Below the pieces are notes generated by a model, which saw nothing but the letters and a program-made list of their open reading frames with translations, made no database searches and had not been told where the DNA came from. DNA of 33,280 bases from Streptomyces sp. I05A-00742 (GTDB taxonomy: Bacteria; Actinomycetota; Actinomycetes; Streptomycetales; Streptomycetaceae): contig NZ_JABETO010000053.1 in NCBI RefSeq assembly GCF_013055795.1, positions 1-33,280 of the forward strand. The letters run 5' to 3'. Below are positions 15,764-22,938 of this stretch, one piece after another. Each line of letters begins with the position of its first letter. The stretch's first letter is position 1. Position numbers and translations under genes: made by a program.

Positions 15764-16773
15764 TACGCGTGGCAGGTCAGCGGCTTGCCGCCGTTCATCG
15801 TGGCCATGTCGCCCAGCACCACCGGCAGATCCAGCGGCGCTCCCGGCGCCGCCCCGTCCAGTTCCGCGTAGGCGCGGTGCAGATTGGCCACCAGCCGCTC
15901 GCTCTCGGGCAGCGCCGCGAACTCGCCGAGGTCCGCCTCACGGGCCGCCTCCAGGGGCGTCCGCCCCGCCGCGTGCGCCGTGCGCGCCAGCTCGCCGACG
16001 AACCGGAGGTAGCTCTCCACCCGGTCGTACGCCCCGGGGTCGGTCACCTCGCCGTGCCCGGGCACGACGATCTCCGCGTCCAGCGCCCGCAGCGTCTCCA
16101 GCGCCTGCAGCGAGCCGCTGAGCGAGCCGAACAGGACGAACGGCGTGCCCCCGTTGAAGACCAGGTCGCCCGTGAACACCACGCGCTGCCGCGGCAGCCA
16201 GACGATGGTGTCGCCCACGGTGTGCGAGGGCCCGGGGTGGATCAGCCGTACCTCCGTGTCGCCCAGGTGCAGCGTGAGCTCGTCGGTGTAGGTGAGGGCC
16301 GCCGGGGTGATCCGTACATCGCCGTACTCCACCCATGGCCAGATGGCGTGCAGCTGCGGGCCCACGGCCAGGGCCTGCTCCCGGCAGCCGGCGTGCCCGA
16401 TGATCGTCGCGCCGGGGGCGAAGACGCAGTTGCCGTAGGTGTGGTCGCCGTGGTGGTGGGTGTTGACGACGAGGGACGGCGCCGGTGCGCCGCTCGCCGC
16501 GACGGCGTCGCGCAGCAGCTCCGCGCGGCGGACGGTCGCCGCGGTGTCGATCAGCAGGGTCCGGTCGCCGTCGGTGACGAAGCCCGCGTTGTTGAGGCAC
16601 CAGCCCCCGTCGGGCTGGACGTAGGCGCTCACGCCGGGCACGAGCGGCACGGTGTAGGGGGCGGGGACGGCGTCCGGGCCCATGGGGGGCTCCGACGCCC
16701 CTCGGGGGCCGGATGTCCCGCGGGGGCCGGACGCCTCTCGGGGGCCGGACAGGGGGGTGCTGGTGCTCGACAT
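15763..16773 (-). CDS. Metallo-beta-lactamase-fold hydrolase
   Basis: The 336-aa protein starts at ATG 16773 with AGGAGAGG eight bases upstream. The zinc site is complete: THHHGDH (His106, His108, Asp110, His111), His184 in GPSHTVGD, Asp203 in FTGDLVF and His240 in PGHGEVTD. This is the two-metal arrangement of glyoxalase-II-like or quorum-quenching-like hydrolases. The N-terminus (residues 9-30) carries a low-complexity SGPRGxx repeat encoded by 18-bp DNA repeats, so the true enzyme probably starts near residue 38. No signal peptide is seen. The substrate could be a thioester, lactone or related ester. It stands between a TetR gene and a MarR gene and shares no obvious operon. Confidence 0.9.
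   Translation of the reverse strand: MSSTSTPLSGPREASGPRGTSGPRGASEPPMGPDAVPAPYTVPLVPGVSAYVQPDGGWCLNNAGFVTDGDRTLLIDTAATVRRAELLRDAVAASGAPAPSLVVNTHHHGDHTYGNCVFAPGATIIGHAGCREQALAVGPQLHAIWPWVEYGDVRITPAALTYTDELTLHLGDTEVRLIHPGPSHTVGDTIVWLPRQRVVFTGDLVFNGGTPFVLFGSLSGSLQALETLRALDAEIVVPGHGEVTDPGAYDRVESYLRFVGELARTAHAAGRTPLEAAREADLGEFAALPESERLVANLHRAYAELDGAAPGAPLDLPVVLGDMATMNGGKPLTCHA
16695..16748 (-). repeat. Three tandem 18-bp repeats inside the metallo-hydrolase N-terminus
   Basis: Units at 16695-16712, 16713-16730 and 16731-16748 share a C(T/G)CGGGGGCCGG end and differ at a few positions. On the minus strand each encodes Gly-Pro-Arg-x-x-Ser, giving a six-residue protein repeat. Copy number is likely to vary between strains. 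Confidence 0.8.
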
Positions 16774-16867
16774 CGGTGCGCCTCTCCTCACGGTCCGCGC
16801 CGGGTGCGTGGGACCGGACCGGCCGTCAGAATACGGACGGGGCGCGGCATATGGGGAGGGGCCGTGG

Positions 16868-17302
16868 TCAGCCGCGGTGCTCCAGGCCGGTGCGCAGCCG
16901 CTCCAGCAGGCCGTGGAGGACGGCGCGCTCGTCGGCGTCGAGGGAGTCGAGGGCGTGGTGCGTGGCCCGCATCTCCTCCCTGACCCGGCGGATGGTCTCC
17001 CGGCCCTCGTCGGTGGCCACCACGTTCTTCACCCGGCGGTCGGAGGGGTCCGGCTCCCGGCGCACCAGGCCGCGGGCCTCCAGCCGGTCCACGATGCCGG
17101 TGACGTTGGAGGCGTCGCAGACCAGCAGGGTGGCCAGGCCGCGCATCGGAACCGGCCCCTTGAGCCGGCCGAGCAGCTTGGCCTGGACGCCGGTGAGGCC
17201 GTGCCGGGCGGCGGAGGCCGAGAAGTCCTGCCACTGGGCGGTGCCGAGCGCCGCCACCAGCTCCAGGAGCTCGGACTTGCTGGGGGAGGTCGGGGCGGTC
17301 AT
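16868..17302 (-). CDS. MarR-family transcriptional regulator
   Basis: The protein is 144 aa from ATG 17302. It has the MarR winged helix: GLTGVQAKLLGRLKG, then MRGLATLLVCDASNVTGIVDRLEARGLV as recognition helices, then the DPSDRRVKNVV wing with its conserved Asp-Arg-Arg. A C-terminal helix completes the dimer interface. No ribosome binding site precedes the ATG, but TAGACT ends seven bases before it, so its mRNA is probably leaderless. It diverges from an MFS exporter and a quinone-oxidoreductase-like gene across an array of TTGA-n5-TCAA palindromes, and very likely represses all three genes. A cysteine in the recognition-helix region (LLVCDAS) could allow thiol-based sensing, which is speculative. 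Confidence 0.92.
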   Translation of the reverse strand: MTAPTSPSKSELLELVAALGTAQWQDFSASAARHGLTGVQAKLLGRLKGPVPMRGLATLLVCDASNVTGIVDRLEARGLVRREPDPSDRRVKNVVATDEGRETIRRVREEMRATHHALDSLDADERAVLHGLLERLRTGLEHRG

Positions 17303-17322
17303 GGAAACCAGTCTACTCAAGA

Positions 17323-17402
17323 GGTTGATGGCCTAAAGCATTAACTTGACGACCTCAAGTATCGGAGCCTACCGTTGCCCGGTTGCTTGACGACCTCAAG
17401 CA
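17323..17402. promoter_or_regulatory. MarR operator array: three palindromes
   Basis: Two perfect palindromes share one design: ACTTGA-CGACC-TCAAGT (17344-17360) and TGCTTGA-CGACC-TCAAGCA (17384-17402). A degenerate copy, GGTTGA-TGGCC-TAAAGC, is at 17323-17339. Their centres are 21 and 41 bp apart, about two and four helical turns, so all sites would face the same side of the DNA. The second copy overlaps the -35 of the exporter promoter, and the first lies in the marR promoter. Confidence 0.75.
17346..17375 (+). promoter_or_regulatory. Promoter of the MFS exporter operon
   Basis: TTGACG (17346-17351), an 18-base spacer and TACCGT (17370-17375) make a strong Streptomyces promoter. The -35 hexamer is part of the central MarR palindrome, so repressor binding would block RNA polymerase directly. 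The predicted leader before ATG 17444 is about 60 bases. Confidence 0.65.
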
Positions 17403-17443
17403 TCAACGTCGTGAAGCAAAGCAACGGAGGGACCTCACCGCCC

Positions 17444-18940
17444 ATGACCACCTCAGCGCCCGCCACCCAGGCCCGGCAACGGAGCGAGACGGTCATCGTC
17501 TTCGCCCTGAGCCTGGCCGCCATGGTGGTCTCGATGATGCAGACGCTGGTCGTGCCGATCCTCGGCCTCATCCAGAGCGACCTGGAGACCACCCCGGCCA
17601 ACGTCAGCTGGGTCACCACCGCCACCCTGCTCTCCGCCGCCGTCTTCACCCCGCTGCTCGGCCGCTTCGGTGACCAGCACGGCAAGAAGAAGACGCTCGT
17701 CGGCGTGCTCGTCGTCATGGTCGCCGGGTCCGTCCTGGCCGCCGTGACCCACTCCCTGCTCTGGCTGATCGTCGGCCGGGTGCTCCAGGGCGCCGCCACC
17801 GCGATCTTCCCGCTCGCCCTCTCGGTGCTCCGCGAGGAGATCCGCCCGGCCCGGCTGCCCGGTGCCATGGCCCTGGTCAGCGGCACCCTCGCGTTCGGCA
17901 GCGGCCTCGCCCTGGTCGCCGTCGGCCTGCTCACCTCCGGCGACCACCCCGACTACCGCAGCGCCTTCTGGCTGGCCACCGGCCTCGCCGCGCTGGCCCT
18001 GATCGCCGTCGTCGTGCTCGTCCCCGCCACCCGGGAGACCACCGGCGGACGGACGGACGTGCTCGGCGCCCTGACCCTCGCCGTCACCCTCGTCCTGCTC
18101 CTGCTGGCCATCTCCCAGGGGCACGAGTGGGGCTGGTCCTCGGCCCGGACGCTCGGCTGCTTCGCCGGGGCCGTGGTGATGGCCGCCGTGTGGACGCTGG
18201 TCGAGCGCAAGGTGCGCGAGCCGCTGGTCGACATGCGGATGTTCGCCCACCGGCCGGTGCTCTTCGCCAACCTCGCCGGGCTGCTCGTCGGCTTCGGCTC
18301 CTTCGCCCTCTTCATCGGCGTCTCCTACCTCGTGCAGATGCCCTCGAAGATCGCGGACTACGGCTTCGACGCGAGCATCCTCCGGGCCTCCGTCGAGTTC
18401 CTGCTGCCGGGCACCCTGGTCTCGCTGCTCGCCGCCCCCGTCGGCGGCAAGCTGGTCCGCCACCACGGCCCGCGGCCGGTGCTGCTGCTCGCCTCGCTCG
18501 CCGGCACCCTGGGCTTCGCCTGGCTCGCCCTCGACCACGGCCACACCTTCTCCGTGATCGCCGGCGGGATGCTGGTCGGCGCCGGCATCAGCTTCGGCTA
18601 CGCGGCCATGCCCGCCGTGATCGTCGGCAGCGTCCCGCCCCACCAGACGGGCATCGCCAACGGCATCAACTCGATCTCCCGCTCCACCGGCAGTGCCATC
18701 GGCAGCGCCATGGTCACCACGGTGCTGGCCTCCAAGAGCATCGAGCACCTGCCGCCGGGCCTGCCCAAGCTGCCCGCCGAGAGCCAGTTCACCCTGACCT
18801 TCGTGATCGCCGGCGTCGCGTTCCTGCTGGTCTCGCTGGTCGCCGCGCTCGGACTGCGCAAGATTCACACCCTGCGGTCCGTTGCGGTGGCGGGGGCCGC
18901 TCCGGCGGCGGACGCTGAAACCGCGGGCGCAACGCGCTGA
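17444..18940 (+). CDS. MFS drug-efflux transporter (DHA2-like)
   Basis: This 498-aa membrane protein starts at ATG 17444, with GGAGGG about 12 bases upstream. About 14 hydrophobic segments can be counted, starting with VFALSLAAMVVSMMQTLVVP. Motif A of the major facilitator superfamily, GRFGDQHGKKKTL, follows the second helix, and a proline/glycine-rich motif appears in later helices (SFGYAAMPAVIVG). Length and pattern fit proton-driven multidrug exporters of the DHA2 type. It lies behind a MarR-controlled promoter and 49 bp before a quinone-reductase-like gene. The pair probably exports and detoxifies a toxic electrophile or redox-active metabolite. The substrate is an inference. Confidence 0.92.
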   Translation: MTTSAPATQARQRSETVIVFALSLAAMVVSMMQTLVVPILGLIQSDLETTPANVSWVTTATLLSAAVFTPLLGRFGDQHGKKKTLVGVLVVMVAGSVLAAVTHSLLWLIVGRVLQGAATAIFPLALSVLREEIRPARLPGAMALVSGTLAFGSGLALVAVGLLTSGDHPDYRSAFWLATGLAALALIAVVVLVPATRETTGGRTDVLGALTLAVTLVLLLLAISQGHEWGWSSARTLGCFAGAVVMAAVWTLVERKVREPLVDMRMFAHRPVLFANLAGLLVGFGSFALFIGVSYLVQMPSKIADYGFDASILRASVEFLLPGTLVSLLAAPVGGKLVRHHGPRPVLLLASLAGTLGFAWLALDHGHTFSVIAGGMLVGAGISFGYAAMPAVIVGSVPPHQTGIANGINSISRSTGSAIGSAMVTTVLASKSIEHLPPGLPKLPAESQFTLTFVIAGVAFLLVSLVAALGLRKIHTLRSVAVAGAAPAADAETAGATR

Positions 18941-18989
18941 ACACGAGGACGAGACCGGACCCGCGACGACCAGACCGAGGAGCATCACC

Positions 18990-19910
18990 ATGAAGGCTGT
19001 CAGCTACCGCGCCTACGGCGGACCGGAGGTCCTGGAGTACGGCGAGGTCCCCGAGCCCAAGGTCGGCCCGGACTCCGTGCTCATCGGGGTCAGGGCGGCG
19101 GCAGTCAACCCCGTCGACTGGAAGGCCCAGGCCGGCTACCTCGACGGGCAGCTCGACGCGGTCTTCCCCGTCGTCCCCGGCTGGGACGTCTCCGGGATCG
19201 TCGTCCGCCTCGGCGCCGACACCCCCGAGTTCCAGGTGGGCGACGAGGTCATCGGCTACGTCCGCGAGGACTTCCTCTCCCGCGGCACCTTCGCCGAGTT
19301 CGTGTCCGCCCCGGTGCGCACCCTGGCCCGCAAGCCCGTCAACCTCACCTTCGAGCAGGCGGCGGGCCTGCCCCTGGCCGGTCTCACGGCCTACCAGGCC
19401 CTGCGGGCCGCCCGGGTCGGCCCCGGCGACACCGTCCTCGTCCACGCCGCGGCGGGCGGCGTCGGCTCCCTCGCCGTCCAGCTCGCCCGGAACGTCGGGG
19501 CCCGCGTGATCGGCACCGCCAGTGAGCGCAACCACGCCTTCCTCCGCTCCCTCGGCGCCGAGCCCATCACCTACGGCGACGGCCTCGTCGACCGCTTCCG
19601 CGCCCTGGCCCCCGAGGGCGCCACCGTCGTCCTCGACCTCGTCGGCGGCGGCGTCATCCGCACCTCCTCCCTCATCACCGTCCCCGGCGCCCGCCTCGTC
19701 TCCATCGCCGATCCCGCCGTCACCGAAATGGGCGGCCGGCTCCTCTGGGTCCGCCCCGACGCGGCCGATCTGACGTCGCTGGCGCATCTGGCGGAGCGGG
19801 GGCGGCTGACGGTGGAGGTGGCGGAGGTCTTTCCGCTGGAGCGGGCTGCGGAGGCGCAGCGGCGTAGTGCGGAGGGGCATACGCGGGGGAAGCTTGTGGT
19901 GGTGCCGTAG
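18990..19910 (+). CDS. NADP-dependent quinone-oxidoreductase-like enzyme (zinc-free MDR)
   Basis: This 306-aa enzyme starts at ATG 18990 with GAGGAG upstream, 49 bp after the exporter stop, in the same operon. It is a medium-chain dehydrogenase/reductase without zinc-ligand cysteines. It has AAAVNPVDWKAQAGYL near residue 37, PVVPGWDVSGIV, and the nucleotide loop HAAAGGVGSLAVQLAR near residue 150. This fits the QOR subfamily, which reduces quinones or enones with NADPH. The MarR control suggests a role in electrophile or quinone detoxification. The last codons run straight into the large palindromic element at 19912-20122. Confidence 0.9.
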   Translation: MKAVSYRAYGGPEVLEYGEVPEPKVGPDSVLIGVRAAAVNPVDWKAQAGYLDGQLDAVFPVVPGWDVSGIVVRLGADTPEFQVGDEVIGYVREDFLSRGTFAEFVSAPVRTLARKPVNLTFEQAAGLPLAGLTAYQALRAARVGPGDTVLVHAAAGGVGSLAVQLARNVGARVIGTASERNHAFLRSLGAEPITYGDGLVDRFRALAPEGATVVLDLVGGGVIRTSSLITVPGARLVSIADPAVTEMGGRLLWVRPDAADLTSLAHLAERGRLTVEVAEVFPLERAAEAQRRSAEGHTRGKLVVVP

Positions 19911-19911
19911 G

Positions 19912-20122
19912 GGGGGGTGGTGCCCCGGGCCCGCCCTTTCACCGTTTCTTGCAGGGGCTGCGCCCCCGCACCCCCAGAGCGCGCCTGCGGCGCGCGTCCT
20001 CAATCGCCGGACGGGCTGAACAGCCCGTCCGGCGATTGAGGACAACCGCGCGGAGCGCGGGTTCAGGGGGTCCGGGTCCTCCCGGGAAACGGTGAAAGGG
20101 CGGGCCCGGGGCACAACCCCCC
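19912..20122. repeat. Nested composite palindrome filling a convergent intergenic gap
   Basis: The outer arms are 37 bp with one mismatch (19912-19948 and 20086-20122), 29 bp of which are perfect; they contain CCCGCCCTTTCACCGTTTC. Nested inside is a perfect core palindrome with 22-bp arms (19996-20017 and 20022-20043) and a GAAC loop, the same core as at 12532-12579. Imperfect GC-rich arms lie between. The element reaches from just after the TAG stop of the oxidoreductase (19908-19910) to the TAG stop of the Nudix gene (20122-20124). It is probably a bidirectional terminator built from dispersed repeat modules. Confidence 0.85.
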
Positions 20123-20655
20123 TACCCCCGCCACTCCCGCAACCTCCGCCACGCCTCCAACCCATCCGGCACCCACACCCACTCCGGCAACCGCCGCTCC
20201 ACCTCCCCCTCGGGAAGGAAGGCGAACCACTCCACCTCCTCCACCTGAGGCCGGACCGGCACATCGCACCGCACCTCGTAGACGGCCGACCACCACCCCC
20301 CGTACTCCTCCGACCGGTAGAGGAAGCGGAACAGCGGCGTGGGCGCGGGCAGCCCGCGAACCCCCAGCTCCTCCTCCGCCTCGCGCAGCGCCGCCTCGTC
20401 GTAGGACTCGCCGGCGCCGAGGACGCCGCCCACGAACATGTCGTAGTGGGAGGGGAAGACGAGCTTCGCGGCGGTGCGGCGGTGCACGAAGAGGCGGCCG
20501 GCGGAGTCGCGCACCTGGACGAAGGTGCAGCGGTGGAGGAGCCGGCGGGCGTACACCTCGGCGCGGGGCGCCTGCCCGACGACGCGGTCGTGCGCGTCGA
20601 CGACGTCCAGGATCTCGTCGGCCGACAGGGTCCGGTGCTCGGTGGGATCCGTCAT
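20122..20655 (-). CDS. Nudix hydrolase
   Basis: This 177-aa protein starts at ATG 20655 with GGAG five bases upstream. Residues 77-99 hold a complete Nudix box, GX5EX7REUXEEXGU (Gly77, Glu83, Arg91-Glu92, Glu95-Glu96, Gly98). The upstream VDAHDRVVGQAPRAEVYA and HRCTFVQVRD segments resemble the YfcD/isopentenyl-diphosphate-isomerase-like branch. It should cleave a nucleoside-diphosphate-linked or other pyrophosphate substrate with Mg2+. It lies 34 bp downstream of a DMT-type transporter gene on the same strand and is probably in that operon. Its stop codon touches the composite palindrome. Substrate is not readable. Confidence 0.95.
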   Translation of the reverse strand: MTDPTEHRTLSADEILDVVDAHDRVVGQAPRAEVYARRLLHRCTFVQVRDSAGRLFVHRRTAAKLVFPSHYDMFVGGVLGAGESYDEAALREAEEELGVRGLPAPTPLFRFLYRSEEYGGWWSAVYEVRCDVPVRPQVEEVEWFAFLPEGEVERRLPEWVWVPDGLEAWRRLREWRG

Positions 20656-20689
20656 GGCTCCAGTGAAGCGGGTCGGTGCCGGATGCGGA

Positions 20690-21571
20690 TCAGTGCGGCT
20701 GGAGATCGCGCACCTCGGGCTCGGCGAGCCCGGACGGCATCGCGGGATGCCGTCCGATGAGGACGATGCCGATCACGATCGCGGCGACCCCGGCGGCCTC
20801 CCAGGCCAGCGCCCCGGGCGTGGTCCGCAGCTGGTCGCCGAGGAATCCGACCCCGCAGGCGATCCCGGCGAGCGGCTGGGCGGCGGTGAGGGCCGGGAGG
20901 GACATCCGCAGCGGGGCGGTCTCGAAGGCGCTCTGCACCAGGACCAGGCCCGTGAGCCCGAGGGCCAGCACCACGTAGGGCTGCCAGCTGATCACGAGCG
21001 TCGACCAGCCGCCCTGCGACCAGCGTTCGCCGCTGACCCGGGTGAGCGCGTCCTGGAGCCCGTACAACAGGCCGGCGGCCACGGCGAGCGTCGCGGCCTC
21101 GGCGCTCATCCGCAGCCGCTTGGAGACGGCCGCCAGGACCAGCGCGCCGCCGATCACCAGCCCGACGATCAGCCAGTGCCGCAGCGGATCGGTCACCGAG
21201 TCGCCGCCTTTGGGGCGGCCGGCCACGATGAAGGCGGTCACGCCGCCGGCCAGCAGCCAGAGGCCGCCCCAGCCGCTCCAGCCCAGCGGCTGCTTGGTCT
21301 GCCGGCGCGAGAGGGCCATGGCGAACAGCAGGTTCGTCGCGAGCAGCGGCTCGACCAGCGACACCTCGCCGCCGCCCAGGGCCACCGCGCCGAGCCCCAT
21401 GCCGCAGATCATCAGCCCGATCCCCGCCAGCCAGCGCGGCATCCGTACCAGGTCCAGCAGCAGCCGGAAGGAGAGGAAGTCGCTCATGGGGGCCCGCTGT
21501 GCCGCGTTCTGCTGCAGAACGAACCCGACACCGAGGCAGAAAGCCGCGCTCAGGGCGAAGGCGAAGACCAT
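20690..21571 (-). CDS. DMT-superfamily (EamA-like) membrane protein
   Basis: This 293-aa protein starts at ATG 21571 with GAGGTG about nine bases upstream. Nine or ten hydrophobic helices are visible in two halves, including WLAGIGLMICGMGLGAVALG, EPLLATNLLFAMALS and WEAAGVAAIVIGIVLIG. The GLLYGLQDALTR and AAQPLAGIACGVGFLGDQL segments fit the EamA repeat of drug/metabolite transporters. It may export a metabolite or carry a cation. The Nudix gene follows closely, but a functional link is not evident. The upstream gene is divergent across about 246 bp. Topology and family are secure; substrate is not. Confidence 0.85.
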   Translation of the reverse strand: MVFAFALSAAFCLGVGFVLQQNAAQRAPMSDFLSFRLLLDLVRMPRWLAGIGLMICGMGLGAVALGGGEVSLVEPLLATNLLFAMALSRRQTKQPLGWSGWGGLWLLAGGVTAFIVAGRPKGGDSVTDPLRHWLIVGLVIGGALVLAAVSKRLRMSAEAATLAVAAGLLYGLQDALTRVSGERWSQGGWSTLVISWQPYVVLALGLTGLVLVQSAFETAPLRMSLPALTAAQPLAGIACGVGFLGDQLRTTPGALAWEAAGVAAIVIGIVLIGRHPAMPSGLAEPEVRDLQPH

Positions 21572-21817
21572 ACGTCACGCACCTCAAGACCGGCCGCTCG
21601 TCGGGGAATTACCCGGAAGACGATAGCCACGGCATTGACGTTGTGAGGTCCGAGTACCCCGCTTTCGGACGTTCATCCAGACCGTTACACCGGTGACTGC
21701 ACCGGCCTTGACGGGGGGCTGTGACTAACGCTTTGCTGTCCGTGATCAACATTGCAGGTCGGCGGGCACCCGGTCCGGGCTCCCGCACGGGACGCACGCC
21801 GCGGAGGACGCTCGACG

Positions 21818-22834
21818 ATGACCCCTCCACCCCCCTTGGGCCGCTCTCGGCTGGGGGGCGGGCCGACCTTCGACTCCGCACTCGACGACACCGAGCTGGT
21901 CACCGTCCGTGATGAGCTGGCCAGAGGGCGCTGGTCCGAGGCCCGCCGGCTCCTCGCGGAGACCGGTGACGACTGGGACCTGCGCGGCCACCGCCTCATC
22001 GCCCTCGCCGAAGTGCCCGCCGCCTCCGCCTGGGGACGCGAGTGGCAGCTCGCCGAGCCCGACAGCGCCGACGCCGCCGCCCTGCTCGCCTGCGCCGCCG
22101 TCCAGCGCGTCGTACGACGCGGGGGCGACGCGGAGCACGCCCGCGGCCTGTGCCGGACCGCCGCCCGGATGGTGCCCCGCGACCCCACGCCCTGGCTGGG
22201 CCTGCTCGTCCTGGCGCACGCGGGGGCGACCGGGGACGAGCCCGCCCGCTGCTTCGACCAGGTGCGCGCCCGGCACCCCGAGCACCACCACGCCCACCAT
22301 CTGATGGCGGCCAGCCTGGCCCGCCACAAGGCCGACCACGACGACCCCCTGCACGAGGTCTACGACTTCGCCGCCTGGGCCGCGGAACAGGCACCCGCCG
22401 ACTCCGCCCTGGCCGTGCTCCCCGTGGTCGCGCACGCCGAGCGCTTCCGAGCCCTGGCCCGGTCCGGGGCCCTGCCGCGCGACCCGGCCGCCTCAGGGCA
22501 CTGGACCAGCCGCCGGGCCCGCCAGGTCCTGAAGGCGGCCTTCGACTGGTGGCTGGAGTGGGACACCGACGACACCGACGACGCCGCGGACAAGGAGGAC
22601 GCCCCCGCGGCCCCCGGTGTCCCCGCCGGCACCGGCGGCCCCCTGCACCCCCGGCGCAAGGTCGACCTCAACTACCTCGCGCACGCCAAGCTGCACGAGG
22701 GCCGGCTGGCCGAGGCGGCCGCCCTCCTGATCCGGATCGGCCCGCACGTCACCCGGGAGCCCTGGTCGTACCCCGACCGCGACCCCAAATCCGCCTACCG
22801 CGCCGCCCGCCGCGCCGCCCTGGGCTCCCGGTGA
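21818..22834 (+). CDS. Helical-repeat (TPR-like) hypothetical protein
   Basis: The protein is 338 aa from ATG 21818, with GGAGG about 11 bases upstream; the frame is open upstream but without a better start. The sequence is almost wholly helical and rich in Ala, Arg and Trp. It has repeated helix pairs such as VTVRDELARGRWSEARRLL, DAAALLACAAVQRVVRRGG and LNYLAHAKLHEGRLAEAAAL, which suggest tetratricopeptide-like packing. An acidic linker (WDTDDTDDAADKEDAP) separates the last repeats. No catalytic motif or signal peptide is seen. It precedes the APC permease by 104 bp on the same strand, but co-function is not established. I do not recognise a named family. Confidence 0.75.
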   Translation: MTPPPPLGRSRLGGGPTFDSALDDTELVTVRDELARGRWSEARRLLAETGDDWDLRGHRLIALAEVPAASAWGREWQLAEPDSADAAALLACAAVQRVVRRGGDAEHARGLCRTAARMVPRDPTPWLGLLVLAHAGATGDEPARCFDQVRARHPEHHHAHHLMAASLARHKADHDDPLHEVYDFAAWAAEQAPADSALAVLPVVAHAERFRALARSGALPRDPAASGHWTSRRARQVLKAAFDWWLEWDTDDTDDAADKEDAPAAPGVPAGTGGPLHPRRKVDLNYLAHAKLHEGRLAEAAALLIRIGPHVTREPWSYPDRDPKSAYRAARRAALGSR

Positions 22835-22938
22835 GCCCGGGGAACCGGCCGGACGCACAGCGGCCGGACCCGGCACGAGCGTCACAGCACACCGAACGAC
22901 CCACCGAACGACCGACCCACAGTAAGGACGGCCCCCGC

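Noticed and set aside
17344..17402. ACCTCAAG blocks that resemble half of a SoxR-binding palindrome, tempting because soxR is nearby.
   Set aside because: The matching TTGAGG half is absent at the required spacing; the blocks belong to TTGA-n5-TCAA MarR-type palindromes next to a marR gene.
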